Source of the DNA: Gammaproteobacteria bacterium
GTDB lineage: Bacteria; Pseudomonadota; Gammaproteobacteria; Steroidobacterales; Steroidobacteraceae
Length of the DNA stretch: 39,677 nucleotides
NCBI GenBank assembly: GCA_011391405.1
Contig: JAABQQ010000132.1
Coordinates: 1 to 39,677, forward strand
Direction of reading: 5' to 3'
Of the stretch, positions 38,626 to 39,677 are shown in pieces. Within the stretch, counting starts at the first letter, position 1. The number at the start of each line of letters is the position of its first letter. The translations under genes and the position numbers were made by a program. The notes below the pieces were generated by a model that worked only from the letters and a program-made list of their open reading frames with translations, searched no databases and was not told the DNA's origin.

Positions 38626-39677
38626 ATGGCGCACGACTTTCTCAGCCAGATCCTGATCCTGCTCGCGGGCTCGCTGCTCGTGCTGAGCCTGGTGCGCCGC
38701 TTCAAGCTGCCACCGATCCTCGGCTACCTGCTGGTCGGCATGGTGCTCGGCCCGCATGCGCTCGGACTCGTGCCGAGCGTCACATCCGTGCAGGTCCTCG
38801 CCGAAATCGGCGTGGTGTTCCTGGTGTTCACGCTGGGACTGGAATTCTCGCTGGGCCGCATGGTCGCCATGAAATCCGAGGTGCTCGGCATCGGTGGCTT
38901 GCAGGTGCTGCTGTGCGGCATGGCTTTCGGCGGCATGGCTTTCGCCTTTGGCGTCCACGCCGGCGCCGCCATCGTCATCGGCGGCGCGCTCGCGATGTCG
39001 TCCACCGCGATCGTGTTGCGCCAGCTCGGCGACCAGATGGAACTCACGCGCACGCACGCGCGGCTCGCCCTCGGCATCCTGCTGTTCCAGGACCTCGCCT
39101 TCGCGCCCCTGCTGGCGCTGGCCACCGCGCTCAGCGTGACCGGCGACGTCCCCGGGCCACTGTGGCTGCTCAGCATGGCCGGACGCGGCCTGGTCGCTCT
39201 CGTTGTCGTGCTGGTCGTGGGGCGCTGGCTGCTGCGTCCGCTCTTCCGCGAGATCGCGCATCACCGCAGCACCGAAATATTCACGCTGACGGTGCTGTTC
39301 GTGTCGTTGCTCGCCGCCTGGGCCACGGACCGGATGGGCCTGTCGATGGCGCTCGGCGGGTTTCTCGCCGGCATGCTGCTCGCCGAGACCGAGTTCAAGC
39401 ACCAGACCGAGGCCGTCATCAAGCCGTTCCAGGACATCCTGCTCGGCCTGTTCTTCGTTTCCGTCGGCATGCTGCTGGACCTGCGCCTGCTGCTCACGCA
39501 GCTGCCGCTGGTGCTGCTGCTCATCGCCGTGCTGCTGCTAATCAAGGCAGTGATCGTCACGCTGGTCGTGCGTCGGTTCGTGCCCAACAACCGCAAGGCG
39601 CTGCGCACCGCCATCGCGGTGAGCATGGGGGGCGAGTTCGGGTTTGCGCTGCTCACGCTGCTGTTGCGCGGCGACGC
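38626..39677 (+). CDS. CPA2-family monovalent cation:proton antiporter (KefB/KefC-like), C-terminus off the window
   Basis: 350 codons are visible and the frame is open at the window edge. About 11 hydrophobic helices match the Na+/H+ exchanger domain: LPPILGYLLVGMVLGPHALGLVP, VVFLVFTLGLEFSLGRM, ALAMSSTAIVLRQL and LGILLFQDLAFAPLLALATAL are CPA2 motifs. LGGFLAGMLLAETEFKHQ and LFFVSVGMLLDLRLL also fit. Any regulatory TrkA-N domain would lie beyond the window. GAGG five bases upstream supports ATG 38626. It is divergent from the lipid-transport operon. Confidence 0.92.
   Translation, partial: MAHDFLSQILILLAGSLLVLSLVRRFKLPPILGYLLVGMVLGPHALGLVPSVTSVQVLAEIGVVFLVFTLGLEFSLGRMVAMKSEVLGIGGLQVLLCGMAFGGMAFAFGVHAGAAIVIGGALAMSSTAIVLRQLGDQMELTRTHARLALGILLFQDLAFAPLLALATALSVTGDVPGPLWLLSMAGRGLVALVVVLVVGRWLLRPLFREIAHHRSTEIFTLTVLFVSLLAAWATDRMGLSMALGGFLAGMLLAETEFKHQTEAVIKPFQDILLGLFFVSVGMLLDLRLLLTQLPLVLLLIAVLLLIKAVIVTLVVRRFVPNNRKALRTAIAVSMGGEFGFALLTLLLRGD

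Overview
The window looks like chromosomal DNA from a GC-rich gammaproteobacterium. Evidence is the hemC-hemD-hemX-hemY order behind an AlgZ/AlgR-type pair, dapF-DUF484-xerC-hslV-hslU-DUF971-ubiE-ubiJ-ubiB as one run, and ubiK; ubiJ, ubiK and hemX/hemY sets of this kind are typical of that class. Nothing in the sequence fixes the genus. I see no rRNA, tRNA, CRISPR array, insertion sequence or prophage. Coding density is very high: 42 genes, the first and last cut by the window edges, and no gap above 300 bases. The largest gaps (6802-7036, 8843-9111, 17623-17803) each hold recognisable regulatory or structured sequence.

Region 1 (1-6486) is a sulfur-handling block. A Tat-exported molybdopterin oxidoreductase of the polysulfide/thiosulfate reductase type faces away from a membrane-anchored rhodanese. 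Next comes a minus-strand operon, ArsR-rhodanese fusion > MFS transporter > DsrE-like sulfur carrier > cysteine desulfurase, controlled by an operator/promoter that appears to give a leaderless mRNA. A secreted SCP2-like protein diverges from that operon. This is the best candidate for an undescribed system.

Region 2 (6550-10492) has ubiK, then glnK-amtB behind a strong sigma-54 promoter with NtrC-like sites and ending in a textbook terminator. A DUF4124 gene follows whose leader contains a perfect four-tract G-quadruplex motif embedded in a long hairpin, then a beta-hydroxyacid dehydrogenase.

Region 3 (10489-17622) is algZ-algR, an AI-2E/PerM transporter and hemC-D-X-Y. The genes are packed with stop/start overlaps. 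A 111-base structured element lies after hemY.

Region 4 (17804-28335) has a 2Fe-2S flavin reductase on the minus strand, then a plus-strand run: SDR epimerase, CoA-binding protein, dapF, DUF484, xerC, hslVU, DUF971, ubiE, ubiJ, ubiB. It covers cell-wall precursor supply, chromosome dimer resolution, ATP-dependent proteolysis and ubiquinone synthesis. The starts of hslV and ubiB are preceded by C-rich tracts related to the DUF4124 leader and have no Shine-Dalgarno sequence.

Region 5 (28381-39677) holds a hotdog-like protein, a DUF2007 zinc-ribbon protein, an SDR dehydrogenase, an M15 peptidase, a PAS-GGDEF-EAL protein, a GMC-type oxidoreductase, a four-gene Mla/MCE lipid-transport operon on the minus strand and the start of a CPA2 cation:proton antiporter.

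Many start codons are ATGA, GTGA, TTGA or TGATG overlaps with the preceding stop, so translational coupling is a general feature. Three genes use TTG starts.
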